A stretch of DNA of 64,000 bases from Eubacteriaceae bacterium (GTDB lineage: Bacteria; Bacillota; Clostridia; Lachnospirales; Lachnospiraceae), in assembly GCA_902363805.1 (NCBI GenBank), contig CABJBF010000003.1, positions 138,564 to 202,563 of the forward strand, in the 5' to 3' direction. The notes beneath the pieces were generated by a model. That model was not told where the DNA came from. It saw only the letters and a list, made by a program, of their open reading frames with translations, and ran no database searches. Within the stretch, counting starts at the first letter, position 1. Every line of letters starts with the position of its first letter. The translations under genes were made by a program, and so were the position numbers. Positions 10,325 through 19,186 of the stretch are shown in pieces.

Positions 10325-11005
10325 ATGATTATTTGTAAAAATAGAGAACTAAAAGCCAAAACTAAACTTGTTATTTTTGATATGGACGGACTGATTTTTG
10401 ATACGGAAAAGTTGTTTATGGAAACTCAGGCTCCTATATTAGAAAAATACGGTTATAAACAAAGAAAAGAAAATTATGTAAAAACATTAGGTATTGCCGG
10501 AGAGACTCTCAAACGTACTCTTTATGATATTTACGGTTCTGATTATCCTGATGAGATAATCTCTAACGAGACCCGAAAACAGGTGAATTATATAATTGAA
10601 AAAAACGGAGTTCAGATTAAGCCCGGAATAAAAGAGCTTTTGCATGCTCTATTTGCTGCAAACATTCCATGTGTAGTTGCTTCATCCACTAAAACTGAAA
10701 TTGTATTAAAATATTTAAAGTGTGCAGGAATTGATAAATATTTTAGTTTCGTTATTGGTGGTGACAAAGTTAACGAATCTAAACCAAACCCTGAAATTTT
10801 TCTTAAAGCATGGAAATCAGTGGATGTTCCCTTAGAAGCTGCTCTTATATTGGAGGATTCTGAAAATGGTTTATTAGCTTCAAAGAATGCAAATATTTCT
10901 TCTATTTGCATACCTGACTTAAAATTTCCTGAACCTGAGTACGAATCCATTCCCGCATATATTGTAGAAACTGGATTAGATGTTATTGATATTTTGGGAA
11001 TTTAA
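10325..11005 (+). CDS. HAD-IA hydrolase, beta-phosphoglucomutase-like
   Basis: Haloacid dehalogenase superfamily phosphatase or phosphomutase. Motif I is FDMDGLIFDTEKL near residue 20, motif II VVASSTK, and motifs III/IV are in GGDKVNESKPNPEIF and ALILEDSENGLLASKNA. An alpha-helical cap lies between motifs I and II, as in the beta-PGM/YqaB subgroup. 226 residues from the ATG at 10325, where GGAG precedes the start; upstream in-frame ATGs lack one. Single gene facing away from rpiR. Substrate unknown; phosphoglucomutase activity is possible but not shown. Confidence 0.82.
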   Translation: MIICKNRELKAKTKLVIFDMDGLIFDTEKLFMETQAPILEKYGYKQRKENYVKTLGIAGETLKRTLYDIYGSDYPDEIISNETRKQVNYIIEKNGVQIKPGIKELLHALFAANIPCVVASSTKTEIVLKYLKCAGIDKYFSFVIGGDKVNESKPNPEIFLKAWKSVDVPLEAALILEDSENGLLASKNANISSICIPDLKFPEPEYESIPAYIVETGLDVIDILGI

Positions 11006-11007
11006 AT

Positions 11008-11137
11008 GAGTTTTATTTTTGTAAATTAATTAACTTTTTTTATTTTTGAGTTTTAAATAACTTTACTTGGAGAATTTGACCAACTTTATTGTTAAACTTT
11101 AAATAACTTTTATTTCGGAGAATTTAAACAACTTTAT
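11008..11137. repeat. Degenerate 46-bp tandem repeat
   Basis: Two clear copies (from 11052 and 11098, period 46) share TTTAAATAACTTT, GGAGAATTT and CAACTTTAT. A more decayed partial copy occupies 11008-11040. It fills the gap between the HAD gene and the trpS terminator. No open frame runs through it. Confidence 0.55.
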
Positions 11138-11176
11138 AACTCAGATATGAAATTTTTATTCACTTTAATTTAAAAC

Positions 11177-11244
11177 AAAAACCACATCTTTATCTATTTT
11201 CTTTTAGTTTTAACTTTAAAAATAGTATATCTGATGTGGTTTTT
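11177..11244 (-). terminator. trpS terminator (bidirectional)
   Basis: Perfect 12-bp arms AAAAACCACATC (11177-11188) and GATGTGGTTTTT (11233-11244). T-runs occur on both strands. It lies 13 bases past the trpS stop and may also stop transcription from the convergent HAD gene. Confidence 0.75.
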
Positions 11245-11257
11245 ATATTTCTAAATC

Positions 11258-12340
11258 TTATTTATATTTTTTAATCTGTTCACTTAAAAATTCAGGATCT
11301 TCAAAATAATCAATCTTCATTGCATGTTTAACTTCGCTTAAAGTCTGTGCTGCTCTTTCCTGTGCAACTTCTGTTCCTTTTTTAAGGATTTCGTATACAC
11401 CTTCGATGTCTTTTTCGTATTCTTTTCTACGTGCTCTTATTGGAGAAAGCTCTTCCTGGATAACATTGTTAAGGAACTTCTTAACCTTAACATCCCCAAG
11501 TCCACCTCTCTGGTAATGAGCTTTTAATTCATCAAGGTTTGCATATTCAGGAAGATATTCTGCAAAATGTCCTTCATTTGAAAATGCATCCAAATATGTG
11601 AATACTGTATTTCCTTCAATCTTACCCGGATCTTCGATACGGATATGATCAGGGTCTGTAAACATAGACATTACTTTCTTCTTAACTTCCTTCTCATCTT
11701 CTGAAAGATAGATACAATTTCCAAGAGACTTACTCATCTTAGCCTTTCCATCAATTCCCGGAAGTCTTAAGCATGCCTTATTATCAGGAAGGAGAATCTG
11801 TGGTTCTACAAGTGTCTCCCCGTATACTGAGTTAAACTTGTGAACAATCTCTCTTGTCTGTTCAAGCATAGGCATCTGATCCTCTCCTACAGGAACTGTT
11901 GTTGCCTTAAATGCTGTAATATCTGAAGCCTGACTGATTGGATATGTGAAAAATCCAGTAGGAATACTTGTTTCGAAGTTACGCATCTGAATTTCTGATT
12001 TTACAGTAGGATTTCTCTGCAATCTAGATACTGTAACCAAATTCATATAATAAAATGTTAATTCTGTTAATTCTGTAACTGCTGACTGCACAAATATATT
12101 AGACTTAGCAGGGTCAATTCCTACTGACAAATAATCAAGTGCAACTTCCATGATATTGTCTCTAATCTTTGCCGGATTATCTGCATTATCAGTTAATGCC
12201 TGTGCATCTGCAATCATAATAAAAATATCATCAAATTCACCTGAGTTCTGTAACTCTACTCGTCTTTTTAATGAACCTACATAATGTCCTACATGAAGTT
12301 TTCCTGTTGGGCGGTCACCTGTTAAAATAATTTTTCCCAT
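11258..12340 (-). CDS. trpS: Tryptophanyl-tRNA synthetase
   Basis: Class I aminoacyl-tRNA synthetase charging tRNA-Trp. 360 residues. GDRPTGKLHVGHYVGSL carries the HIGH-type motif (HVGH) and AKMSKSLGN the KMSKS loop. VGEDQMPMLEQTREI is typical of the TrpRS tryptophan pocket. The upstream 280 bases hold a TATAAT-like box (12419-12424) but no T-box specifier stem that I can recognise. Confidence 0.97.
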   Translation of the reverse strand: MGKIILTGDRPTGKLHVGHYVGSLKRRVELQNSGEFDDIFIMIADAQALTDNADNPAKIRDNIMEVALDYLSVGIDPAKSNIFVQSAVTELTELTFYYMNLVTVSRLQRNPTVKSEIQMRNFETSIPTGFFTYPISQASDITAFKATTVPVGEDQMPMLEQTREIVHKFNSVYGETLVEPQILLPDNKACLRLPGIDGKAKMSKSLGNCIYLSEDEKEVKKKVMSMFTDPDHIRIEDPGKIEGNTVFTYLDAFSNEGHFAEYLPEYANLDELKAHYQRGGLGDVKVKKFLNNVIQEELSPIRARRKEYEKDIEGVYEILKKGTEVAQERAAQTLSEVKHAMKIDYFEDPEFLSEQIKKYK

Positions 12341-12540
12341 AACTACTATTTCCTATCTTCTCTTTATCATTTTAATTTTTCAAATTACTGTTTCTTCTAT
12401 AAACACTAATATTGTCACATTATACCACAAATACTCTTTATGGGAAAGTTTCTAAAATATATTTTCATTTTGATTGATAAAGTAATTTTTATGATTAAAA
12501 TAAAGATAATAAAACAAAATGTGTATTATAATAAATTTGT

Positions 12541-12609
12541 TATCAGGATATCTCCTTAATAACCTGATATGTTATAAAATAATTTTACTCGTACGATGTA
12601 ACAAAGGAG
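12541..12609 (+). promoter_or_regulatory. Candidate translation-control hairpin before thioesterase gene
   Basis: TATCAGG (12541-12547) pairs with CCTGATA (12563-12569). The loop contains CTCCTT (12552-12557), complementary to the ribosome binding site AAGGAG (12604-12609) of the next gene, so a loop-RBS interaction could hide the RBS. Speculative. Confidence 0.25.
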
Positions 12610-12620
12610 CGTGTTTATAT

Positions 12621-13106
12621 ATGAATAGAAAAAATATTAATGGAAAAACAGTCTCTTTTTCAAGGACTGAGCAGGTACATGTAATAAAGCCATGTGATTT
12701 AAATGGTGGCGGTCGTTTATTTGGCGGAGCATTACTTTCTATGCTTGATGAAATTGCAGGAATTGTTGCAAAGCGCCATTCCGGCTGCAATAATGTAACA
12801 ACTGCTGCAATCGACCATTTAGACTTTAAAGATGGAGCCTATGTAAATGATTTGCTGGTAATTATCGGTTATGTAACATATACCGGAAACACTTCAATGG
12901 AAGTTCGCATAGATACTTATGTTGAAAATAATGAAGGAATGCGCCACCCTATTAACAGAGCTTTCTTTGTAATGGTTGCAATGGGCGCTAATAACAGACC
13001 AACAAAAGTTCCACCGCTTATCATTGAAAATGAATTTCAGCAGGCCGAGTGGGACTGTGCCCTTAAACGAAAAGAAAACCGAATCAAGATGAAGAATGAT
13101 TTTTAA
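12621..13106 (+). CDS. Hotdog-fold acyl-CoA thioesterase (YciA/BACH type)
   Basis: Predicted acyl-CoA thioesterase, 161 residues. The single hotdog domain has the family pattern VHVIKPCDLNGGGRLFGGALLSMLDEIAGIVAKRHS, where the Asp-Glu pair on the long helix is catalytic in related enzymes, followed by VTTAAIDHLDFKDG. I used the ATG at 12621 with AAGGAG upstream; the open frame extends to 12519 but lacks a better start. It stands alone between trpS and the nrd block. The acyl substrate is unknown. Confidence 0.85.
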   Translation: MNRKNINGKTVSFSRTEQVHVIKPCDLNGGGRLFGGALLSMLDEIAGIVAKRHSGCNNVTTAAIDHLDFKDGAYVNDLLVIIGYVTYTGNTSMEVRIDTYVENNEGMRHPINRAFFVMVAMGANNRPTKVPPLIIENEFQQAEWDCALKRKENRIKMKNDF

Positions 13107-13255
13107 TTTCATTCACATATGCAATATATTTTTCTCTTTAAATTTATAATTGCATTCAAATAAAATATATATCACTTAATTAAATTAATTTATTTTTCAC
13201 TTGACAATTTTTCTTTTTTTGTTCCATCCCTTTATTTAGGGCATTCATTTTGCAA

Positions 13256-13329
13256 ACACTATATATTGTGTTTTTGTTTTTTAATTTTCGCAATATTTGG
13301 TAGACATTCATTTAGCTTAGTGCTATAAT
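13256..13329 (+). promoter_or_regulatory. nrdDG promoter with two NrdR boxes
   Basis: Box 1, ACACTATATATTGTGT (13256-13271), is a near-perfect NrdR site. Box 2, TTCGCAATATTTGGTA (13287-13302), is weaker and begins 31 bases later, the usual three-turn spacing. The promoter TAGACA (13301-13306), 17 bases, TATAAT (13324-13329) abuts box 2. NrdR, a zinc/ATP-cone repressor, is therefore predicted to control nrdD. Upstream bases 13107-13255 are AT-rich with only a small hairpin (13228-13241). Confidence 0.8.
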
Positions 13330-13346
13330 CTAATGCATGCGAAAGA

Positions 13347-13465
13347 GTTAAACACCTTACTTGATTATCATAGTTTAACACATCGCTTTTTTATTGCCTA
13401 AAAAGCACAATGTATTTAATTGTGTTTAATATAGAACAGCATTATTATCACATTTTTAATGCTGT
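13347..13465 (+). promoter_or_regulatory. Structured nrdD mRNA leader (three hairpins)
   Basis: Three successive stems follow the promoter: GTTAAAC/GTTTAAC (13347-13353, 13373-13379), CACAAT/ATTGTG (13406-13411, 13419-13424) and ACAGCATTA/TAATGCTGT (13436-13444, 13457-13465). Together they fill the roughly 165-base leader before the nrdD ribosome binding site. No known riboswitch class was recognised. Confidence 0.45.
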
Positions 13466-13503
13466 ATACATGATATATGAAAAAGAAAGAAGGAACGAAA
13501 AAA

Positions 13504-15633
13504 ATGATAAGTGTTATTAAACGTGACGGTCATAGAGCTACTTATGATCGTAACAAAATTGTATCAGCTATTCAGAAGGCGAACACAGAAGTCGACCAGG
13601 AAGAAAGAATTAGTGAGGAACAGATTTATAATATATTAGCTTCTATTGAAAACCGTGGTTTTGATGAGATGGCAGTTGAAGATATTCAGGATATTATTGA
13701 ACAGAAGCTTATGGCAGAGAAGAAATTTGTTCTTGCAAAAACATACATCATTTATCGTTATACAAGAGAACTTGTTAGAAAAGCCAATACTACTGATGAT
13801 TCTATTCTTGCATTAATTGGTAATACTAATAAGGATGTTATGGAAGAGAATTCAAATAAGAACGCTGTAGTTGCATCAACTCAGCGTGACTTAATTGCCG
13901 GTGAAGTTTCAAGGGATTTAACAAGAAGAGTTTTACTTCCTGAAAAGATTTCTAAAGCTCACGATGAAGGAATTCTTCATTTCCATGATTCAGACTATTA
14001 TTTGCAACCTATTTTTAACTGTTGTTTAATCAATATAGGAGATATGCTTGATAACGGAACTGTTATCAACGGAAAATTAATTGAAAGTCCTAAGAGTTTT
14101 CAGGTTGCATGTACTGTAATGACTCAGATTATTGCAAGCGTTGCAAGCAGTCAGTACGGTGGACAGTCTGTTGACATTAAGCATTTAGGAAAATATCTCC
14201 GTAAAAGCCGTGAAAAATATACAAGAAATTATCTTTCAAAATATGGAGATAAGGTTGACCCTGAGACATTAGAATCATTTGTAAATGACAGACTTTATGA
14301 TGAATTAAAGTCAGGTGTTCAGACAATCCAGTATCAGATTAATACTTTAATGACAACTAACGGTCAGTCACCATTTGTTACTCTTTTCTTAAACATCGAT
14401 GAAAATGATGAATATGTAGATGAAGTAGCAATGATTGTTGAAGAGATTTTAAGACAGCGTTATGAGGGAATTAAAAATGAACAGGGTGTTTACGTTACTC
14501 CTGCTTTCCCTAAACTTATATATGTTTTAGATGAACATAACTGCTTAAAGGGTGGCAAATACGACTACATTACTAAGATGGCTGTTAAATGTTCTTCTAA
14601 GAGAATGTATCCTGACTATATTTCAGCTAAGAAAATGCGTGAAAATTACGAAGGACAGGTATTCTCATGTATGGGTTGCCGTTCTTTCCTTTCTCCTTGG
14701 AAAGATGAAAATGGTAATTACAAATGGGAAGGTCGTTTCAACCAGGGTGTTGTAAGTATTAACCTTCCACAGATTGGTATTATTTCAGGACAGGATGAAG
14801 AAAAATTCTGGCCACTTCTTGAAGAGAGATTATCTCTTTGCTTTGAAGCACTTATGTGCAGACATCATGCATTAGAAGGTACACTTTCTAACGTCAGCCC
14901 AATTCATTGGCAGTATGGTGCTATTGCAAGACTTGGTAAAAATGAACCTATTGATAAATTATTACACGATGGTTATTCAACTATTTCTCTTGGTTACATT
15001 GGTTTATATGAAGTAACTAAATTAGTTAAAGGAGTTAGCCATACAGACCCTAAGGGACTTGATTTTGCATTGCGTGTTATGAAACGTTTAAGAGCTGCTT
15101 GTGATTCATGGAAAGAAAACACAGGTATTGCATTTGGTTTATACGGAACACCTGCTGAATCATTATGTTATAGATTTGCAAGAATTGATAAAGAAAAATT
15201 TGGCGATATCAAGGATGTTACAGATAAGGGTTATTATACTAATTCTTACCATGTTGATGTTCGTGAAAAGATTGATGCTTTCAGCAAATTTACTTTTGAA
15301 AGTCAGTTCCAGTCTATTTCTTCAGGTGGTGCTATTTCATATGTTGAAATACCTAACATGCGTAACAACCTTGAAGCTCTTGAAGAATTAGTTAAATTTA
15401 TATACGATAACATACAGTACGCTGAATTTAACACTAAATCAGATTATTGTCATGTATGCGGATATGACGGAGAAATTATTATCAATGATGATGGCGAATG
15501 GGAATGCCCACAGTGTCACAACAAAGATCATTCTAAGATGAATGTAACAAGAAGAACTTGCGGTTATTTAGGTGAGAACTTCTGGAATGTTGGTAAGACA
15601 AAAGAAATTAAAGCACGAGTTTTACATTTATAG
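13504..15633 (+). CDS. nrdD: Anaerobic (class III) ribonucleoside-triphosphate reductase
   Basis: Oxygen-sensitive glycyl-radical enzyme making dNTPs. 709 residues from the ATG at 13504, which follows AAGGAA; the earlier in-frame ATG at 13477 has no RBS. An N-terminal ATP-cone (VIKRDGHRATYDRNKIVSAI) mediates allosteric control. Active-site cysteines lie in FSCMGCRSFL. The C-terminus has a Cys4 zinc site (CHVCG, CPQC) and the glycyl-radical loop RRTCGYLG. nrdG follows and activates it. Confidence 0.98.
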   Translation: MISVIKRDGHRATYDRNKIVSAIQKANTEVDQEERISEEQIYNILASIENRGFDEMAVEDIQDIIEQKLMAEKKFVLAKTYIIYRYTRELVRKANTTDDSILALIGNTNKDVMEENSNKNAVVASTQRDLIAGEVSRDLTRRVLLPEKISKAHDEGILHFHDSDYYLQPIFNCCLINIGDMLDNGTVINGKLIESPKSFQVACTVMTQIIASVASSQYGGQSVDIKHLGKYLRKSREKYTRNYLSKYGDKVDPETLESFVNDRLYDELKSGVQTIQYQINTLMTTNGQSPFVTLFLNIDENDEYVDEVAMIVEEILRQRYEGIKNEQGVYVTPAFPKLIYVLDEHNCLKGGKYDYITKMAVKCSSKRMYPDYISAKKMRENYEGQVFSCMGCRSFLSPWKDENGNYKWEGRFNQGVVSINLPQIGIISGQDEEKFWPLLEERLSLCFEALMCRHHALEGTLSNVSPIHWQYGAIARLGKNEPIDKLLHDGYSTISLGYIGLYEVTKLVKGVSHTDPKGLDFALRVMKRLRAACDSWKENTGIAFGLYGTPAESLCYRFARIDKEKFGDIKDVTDKGYYTNSYHVDVREKIDAFSKFTFESQFQSISSGGAISYVEIPNMRNNLEALEELVKFIYDNIQYAEFNTKSDYCHVCGYDGEIIINDDGEWECPQCHNKDHSKMNVTRRTCGYLGENFWNVGKTKEIKARVLHL

Positions 15634-15651
15634 TAACATATATTTCCTACA

Positions 15652-15681
15652 GGGCCTTTGCAATTAATTTGGCGAAGGCCC
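15652..15681 (+). other. nrdD-nrdG intercistronic hairpin
   Basis: GGGCCTTTGC (15652-15661) pairs with GCGAAGGCCC (15672-15681) with one G-U wobble and a 10-base loop, followed by the weak T-stretch CATTTTAATG. It may attenuate or process the transcript between nrdD and nrdG. Confidence 0.5.
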
Positions 15682-15718
15682 ATTTTAATGTATTATTTCA
15701 ATAAATTGGAGGTTGCTT

Positions 15719-16261
15719 ATGAATTACGCAGATATTAAGCGTTATGATGTTGCTAACGGTCCCGGAGTAAGAGTTTCCGTGTTTGTTAGTGGCTGTACTC
15801 ACAGATGTCCCGGTTGTTTTAACGAAGAAGCTTGGGACTTTAACTTTGGAAAACCTTTTACACAGGAAACAATTGATTATATAATAGATTTGCTTAAACC
15901 TGATTTCTACAAAGGTATTACGTTTCTTGGTGGTGAACCTTTAGAACACGTAAATCAGCAGGGGCTTCTTCCTCTTGCGAGAAAGATTCGTGAAGTATAT
16001 CCTGAAAAATCAATTTGGTGTTTTACAGGATATGATTTTGAAAAAGATGTACTCGGTCGAATGATTAATGAATGGCCTGAAACTAAAGAACTTCTTTCTT
16101 ACATAGATGTTTTAGTTGATGGTGAATTTATCGAAGCTCAAAAAGACTTATCTTTAGTATTTAAAGGTTCAGCTAATCAAAGACATATATTAGTTCAGGA
16201 ATCAATGAAATCCGGCTCTCTTGTATTATGGGAAAAACCGGAATATATTACTAACTTTTAA
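15719..16261 (+). CDS. nrdG: Anaerobic ribonucleotide reductase activating enzyme
   Basis: Radical SAM activase that installs the glycyl radical on NrdD. The cluster motif CTHRCPGC (C-x3-C-x2-C) lies near residue 27, after MNYADIKRYDVANGPGVRVSVFVSG. The glycine-rich FLGGEPLE is the SAM-binding GGE motif. 180 residues, typical. The ATG at 15719 is six bases after GGAGG; an in-frame TTG two codons earlier is less likely. Confidence 0.97.
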   Translation: MNYADIKRYDVANGPGVRVSVFVSGCTHRCPGCFNEEAWDFNFGKPFTQETIDYIIDLLKPDFYKGITFLGGEPLEHVNQQGLLPLARKIREVYPEKSIWCFTGYDFEKDVLGRMINEWPETKELLSYIDVLVDGEFIEAQKDLSLVFKGSANQRHILVQESMKSGSLVLWEKPEYITNF

Positions 16262-16285
16262 TATTCATTATGAAAGGATTTAACT

Positions 16286-16729
16286 ATGACAGCAAATATT
16301 AATATTAAGAAACTTAAAGATTCAGCAGTCATTCCAACATACGGCTCTGAATGGGCTGCCGGAGCTGATTTGTATGCATGCCTTGATACACCGACAACAA
16401 TTCTTCCAGGAAATACTGTTTTCATTCCAACAGGTATCGCTCTTGAAATTCCTGTAGGTTATGCAGGACTTATTTATGCCCGCAGTGGTCTTTCCTGCAA
16501 ACAAGGTTTGGCTCCTGCAAACAAAGTAGGTGTTATTGACGCTGACTATCGTGGTGAAATTATTGTTGCTCTTCATAATCATGGTGATTCTGCAAAAACT
16601 GTAGAACCCGGCGATAGAATTGCTCAAATGGTCATCACTCCATTTTTAACAGCTAACTTTATCGAAACAGATGAATTAAATGATACTGTTCGTGGTGAAG
16701 GTGGTTTTGGTTCCAGCGGAAAAAACTAA
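16286..16729 (+). CDS. dut: dUTP diphosphatase
   Basis: Trimeric dUTPase that hydrolyses dUTP to dUMP, keeping uracil out of DNA and supplying dUMP for dTTP. 147 residues with the family motifs in order: AGADLYA, YARSGLS, GVIDADYRGEI, PGDRIAQMVI, and the C-terminal GEGGFGSSG arm. It sits 24 bases after nrdG with an AAAGGA ribosome binding site, forming a deoxynucleotide operon nrdD-nrdG-dut. Confidence 0.97.
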   Translation: MTANINIKKLKDSAVIPTYGSEWAAGADLYACLDTPTTILPGNTVFIPTGIALEIPVGYAGLIYARSGLSCKQGLAPANKVGVIDADYRGEIIVALHNHGDSAKTVEPGDRIAQMVITPFLTANFIETDELNDTVRGEGGFGSSGKN

Positions 16730-16749
16730 ATAAAATAACGCTAAGTTAT

Positions 16750-16789
16750 ATGGCATCTTCAATTTTTATACAAAAATCGAAGGTGCCAT
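16750..16789 (+). terminator. Bidirectional terminator between dut and spoIIP
   Basis: ATGGCATCTTC (16750-16760) pairs with GAAGGTGCCAT (16779-16789); the stem extends inward through ATTTTT/AAAAAT. It separates the convergent dut and spoIIP genes. Confidence 0.75.
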
Positions 16790-16792
16790 TCT

Positions 16793-18070
16793 TTATTCTC
16801 CCCGCATTACTTTATCTATCAGTACAGCAAGAGGTTCTGCTGCATTTACGGCCTCCTGATATGTATTTGTCTGAGCGCCAATTTCAATAAGCATACACTG
16901 TCTGCACACTCCAAGGTTATATTCATATGCATTAATGTAATTTCGTCGTGTAAAATCAGGATAATAAGCTTCCGCAGCTAATTTCATCTGGAGCGTAAGT
17001 GCTAAATTTTCAAATAAATAATCATTATGCAAATAGCTTATATCTCCACTTTCCTTAAATCTTGACATTCCATTTAAAAACATTATTTTAGCTGTTGGTT
17101 TTCCATTTATTTCTGTCACAAGATGGGTATTGTCATTTACGCCATCCCTATGTATATCCAACACCAAAGATATTGAAGGATTGTCTTTTAATATCTTTTT
17201 TACACCTTTTTCAGACTGGGTATAGGCTTCATTTCTATCAAGTACGCCATTTACAATATCATATGTTGTTTTATCGTGGATTACATTGTATCCAAATTGT
17301 TTTGATAATACTTTTTCCAATCTGTTTCCCACACCTATTATGGTTGTATTTTTATCCTCTGAATTACTATTTGAAAATGTCTCCATGGAATGTGTATGAT
17401 AAATTAATATCTGAGGCTTTTTATTATTTCCTTTTATTTTAAATTTTTCGCTTAACGCCTTATCAAGTGGCATATCACTTTCTCTTATTGTAGTAGCTGC
17501 TGTAACAGTGTAAAATCTTTCAATGACTTTTTTAAACGAGCCTAAATTATCCTTTGTATATTTTGTGCCTGTCATTTCAGGTATTGGAACTAATTCTTTC
17601 TTCGCTTCTTCTACTTTTGTCTGTGGTTGTGTAGTTGTCTCTTCCACGGTTTCTAGTTGCGTCGTTTCCGGTTGTTCAGTTGCATTAACTTTATCATAAA
17701 TTAACTGCACAACCTGTTTATATCCCGGGTCATTTGTATCATAAGAATATTCACTTCCATTTATATACTCTGTTACTACCGATTCTAAAATTTGTTTCTT
17801 CATTTCTTCTGACAAATCGCCATGATTCTCCATATATATCATATACTGCGTTAATATGCTTGTATTTTCAATAATTTCTCCCACAAGAAAATTGGCTGTC
17901 TGCACGGCAGCCTCATTAATATTTCCTTTTGCTTTGTCTTTAACAATTGTATTAATGCATTTACTTGCTATATATATACTCAATACTATAATCAGTACTG
18001 ACACAATTACCTGAAATGTCTTTTCTTTTACATTTAATCGCCATCCGTTTACATGTATTCCCTGCTGCAC
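16793..18070 (-). CDS. spoIIP: Stage II sporulation protein P (peptidoglycan hydrolase)
   Basis: Membrane-anchored amidase/endopeptidase that, with SpoIID and SpoIIM, thins septal peptidoglycan so the mother cell can engulf the forespore. 425 residues: an N-terminal membrane segment (about 15-35), a linker with a Thr/Glu/Gln-rich patch (about 140-165), then the SpoIIP domain with ILIYHTHSMETFS, SLVLDIHRDG (zinc-ligand histidines) and MLIEIGAQTNTYQEA. The start is GTG with GAGGTGA just upstream. Follows gpr, as in Bacillus. Confidence 0.93.
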   Translation of the reverse strand: MQQGIHVNGWRLNVKEKTFQVIVSVLIIVLSIYIASKCINTIVKDKAKGNINEAAVQTANFLVGEIIENTSILTQYMIYMENHGDLSEEMKKQILESVVTEYINGSEYSYDTNDPGYKQVVQLIYDKVNATEQPETTQLETVEETTTQPQTKVEEAKKELVPIPEMTGTKYTKDNLGSFKKVIERFYTVTAATTIRESDMPLDKALSEKFKIKGNNKKPQILIYHTHSMETFSNSNSEDKNTTIIGVGNRLEKVLSKQFGYNVIHDKTTYDIVNGVLDRNEAYTQSEKGVKKILKDNPSISLVLDIHRDGVNDNTHLVTEINGKPTAKIMFLNGMSRFKESGDISYLHNDYLFENLALTLQMKLAAEAYYPDFTRRNYINAYEYNLGVCRQCMLIEIGAQTNTYQEAVNAAEPLAVLIDKVMRGE

Positions 18071-18150
18071 GCTATCACCTCAACATTTTGTATTGATTAG
18101 CAGTATAATGGTAAAAACCTTTATCCACACAATCATTATATGCAGCATGT

Positions 18151-19080
18151 TTATAATCTATTTATTGAATTTGCAATTATGGTACTTAGATTGTCTACAA
18201 TTTCATCGACGTCTTTCGGCGTAACAAACATCTGTCCTATATCCTCTGTCATAATTTCTGCAAATAACTGATATTTTTCTTCAACAGTAAAATCCTCAAA
18301 CACTTTTTGAAGACAGTTATTTTCCATATTCTGTGACAATAGATATATCAACTTATCCATCGTATCATTAACAATCGTAACACTATGCACAACCATAGGA
18401 ACACCTATTGCTATTACTGTGCATCCAAGATTTTCCCTATTTAACCCCTCTCTATTATTTCCTATTCCTGAACCCGGTATAATTCCTGTGTCAGTAAGCT
18501 GAATTGTAGTTGTAACACGTGAAATATTTCTTGCCGCAAGCGAATCAATCGCTATTATCAAATCAGGCTTCATTTCATCTACTATACCCTTTACTATTGA
18601 GAATGTTTCCATTCCTGTCTGTGCAAGGACTCCCGGTGAAATACAATATATGTTTTTTCTTATTTGAACTAATGAGGCAGTTCTTGGTCCTATTGCATCA
18701 GGTGTAGCCTGAGCATTTCCTAATCCTACTATTAAAATAGCTTCAGGTCTTTTGTCTTTTCCGATATTTGCGTTAATTAAATGTCCTATATTTTTCAATA
18801 ATTCGTCTGAAATTTTTTTCTGGTTATATTTATCATCTTCTTTGGCATACTTTGTTTCTATAGTAATATAATGCCCTTTTGGCTTTCCCATGACTTTAGC
18901 ACCTTTTTCAGTTTTAATATTTACAAGAGTTGTTGTCATTTTAAGTTCATCATTATACTTTTTCTTTAACTCAACTCCATCTATCTCAACATTATCTTTA
19001 AATTTTTCACGTTCTTCTAAAGCTAAATCTGTATATATATCCACTCTATCTTCTCTATTTTTAAATCCTTTAAACTTCAT
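18151..19080 (-). CDS. gpr: Germination protease GPR
   Basis: Protease that degrades small acid-soluble spore proteins when spores germinate; made as an inactive zymogen. 309 residues from the ATG at 19080, which follows GAAGGTG. The propeptide region reads REDRVDIYTDLALEERE. The catalytic domain has ILIVGLGNAQATPDAIGPR and LIIAIDSLAARNISRVTTTIQLTDTGI, both strong GPR signatures. It precedes spoIIP and diverges from rpsT, conserved Firmicutes order. Together they imply the organism can sporulate. Confidence 0.96.
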   Translation of the reverse strand: MKFKGFKNREDRVDIYTDLALEEREKFKDNVEIDGVELKKKYNDELKMTTTLVNIKTEKGAKVMGKPKGHYITIETKYAKEDDKYNQKKISDELLKNIGHLINANIGKDKRPEAILIVGLGNAQATPDAIGPRTASLVQIRKNIYCISPGVLAQTGMETFSIVKGIVDEMKPDLIIAIDSLAARNISRVTTTIQLTDTGIIPGSGIGNNREGLNRENLGCTVIAIGVPMVVHSVTIVNDTMDKLIYLLSQNMENNCLQKVFEDFTVEEKYQLFAEIMTEDIGQMFVTPKDVDEIVDNLSTIIANSINRL

Positions 19081-19146
19081 ATTATTCACCTTCACATTTT
19101 TTATTTATTTTGTGCAAATAATTGTAATTTATTATTCAAAAATATA

Positions 19147-19175
19147 TTGACATTACATGCTCAATATCATAGAAT
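19147..19175 (+). promoter_or_regulatory. rpsT promoter
   Basis: TTGACA (19147-19152), a 17-base spacer and TAGAAT (19170-19175): nearly consensus, about 120 bases before rpsT. Confidence 0.8.
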
Positions 19176-19186
19176 ACTAGTTGATG

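Noticed and set aside
12341..12500. T-box riboswitch upstream of trpS
   Set aside because: No specifier stem, T-box core (TGGNACC) or antiterminator could be found.
13477..13503. Upstream start codon for nrdD
   Set aside because: The ATG at 13477 has no RBS and lies next to a hairpin; AAGGAA points to the ATG at 13504.
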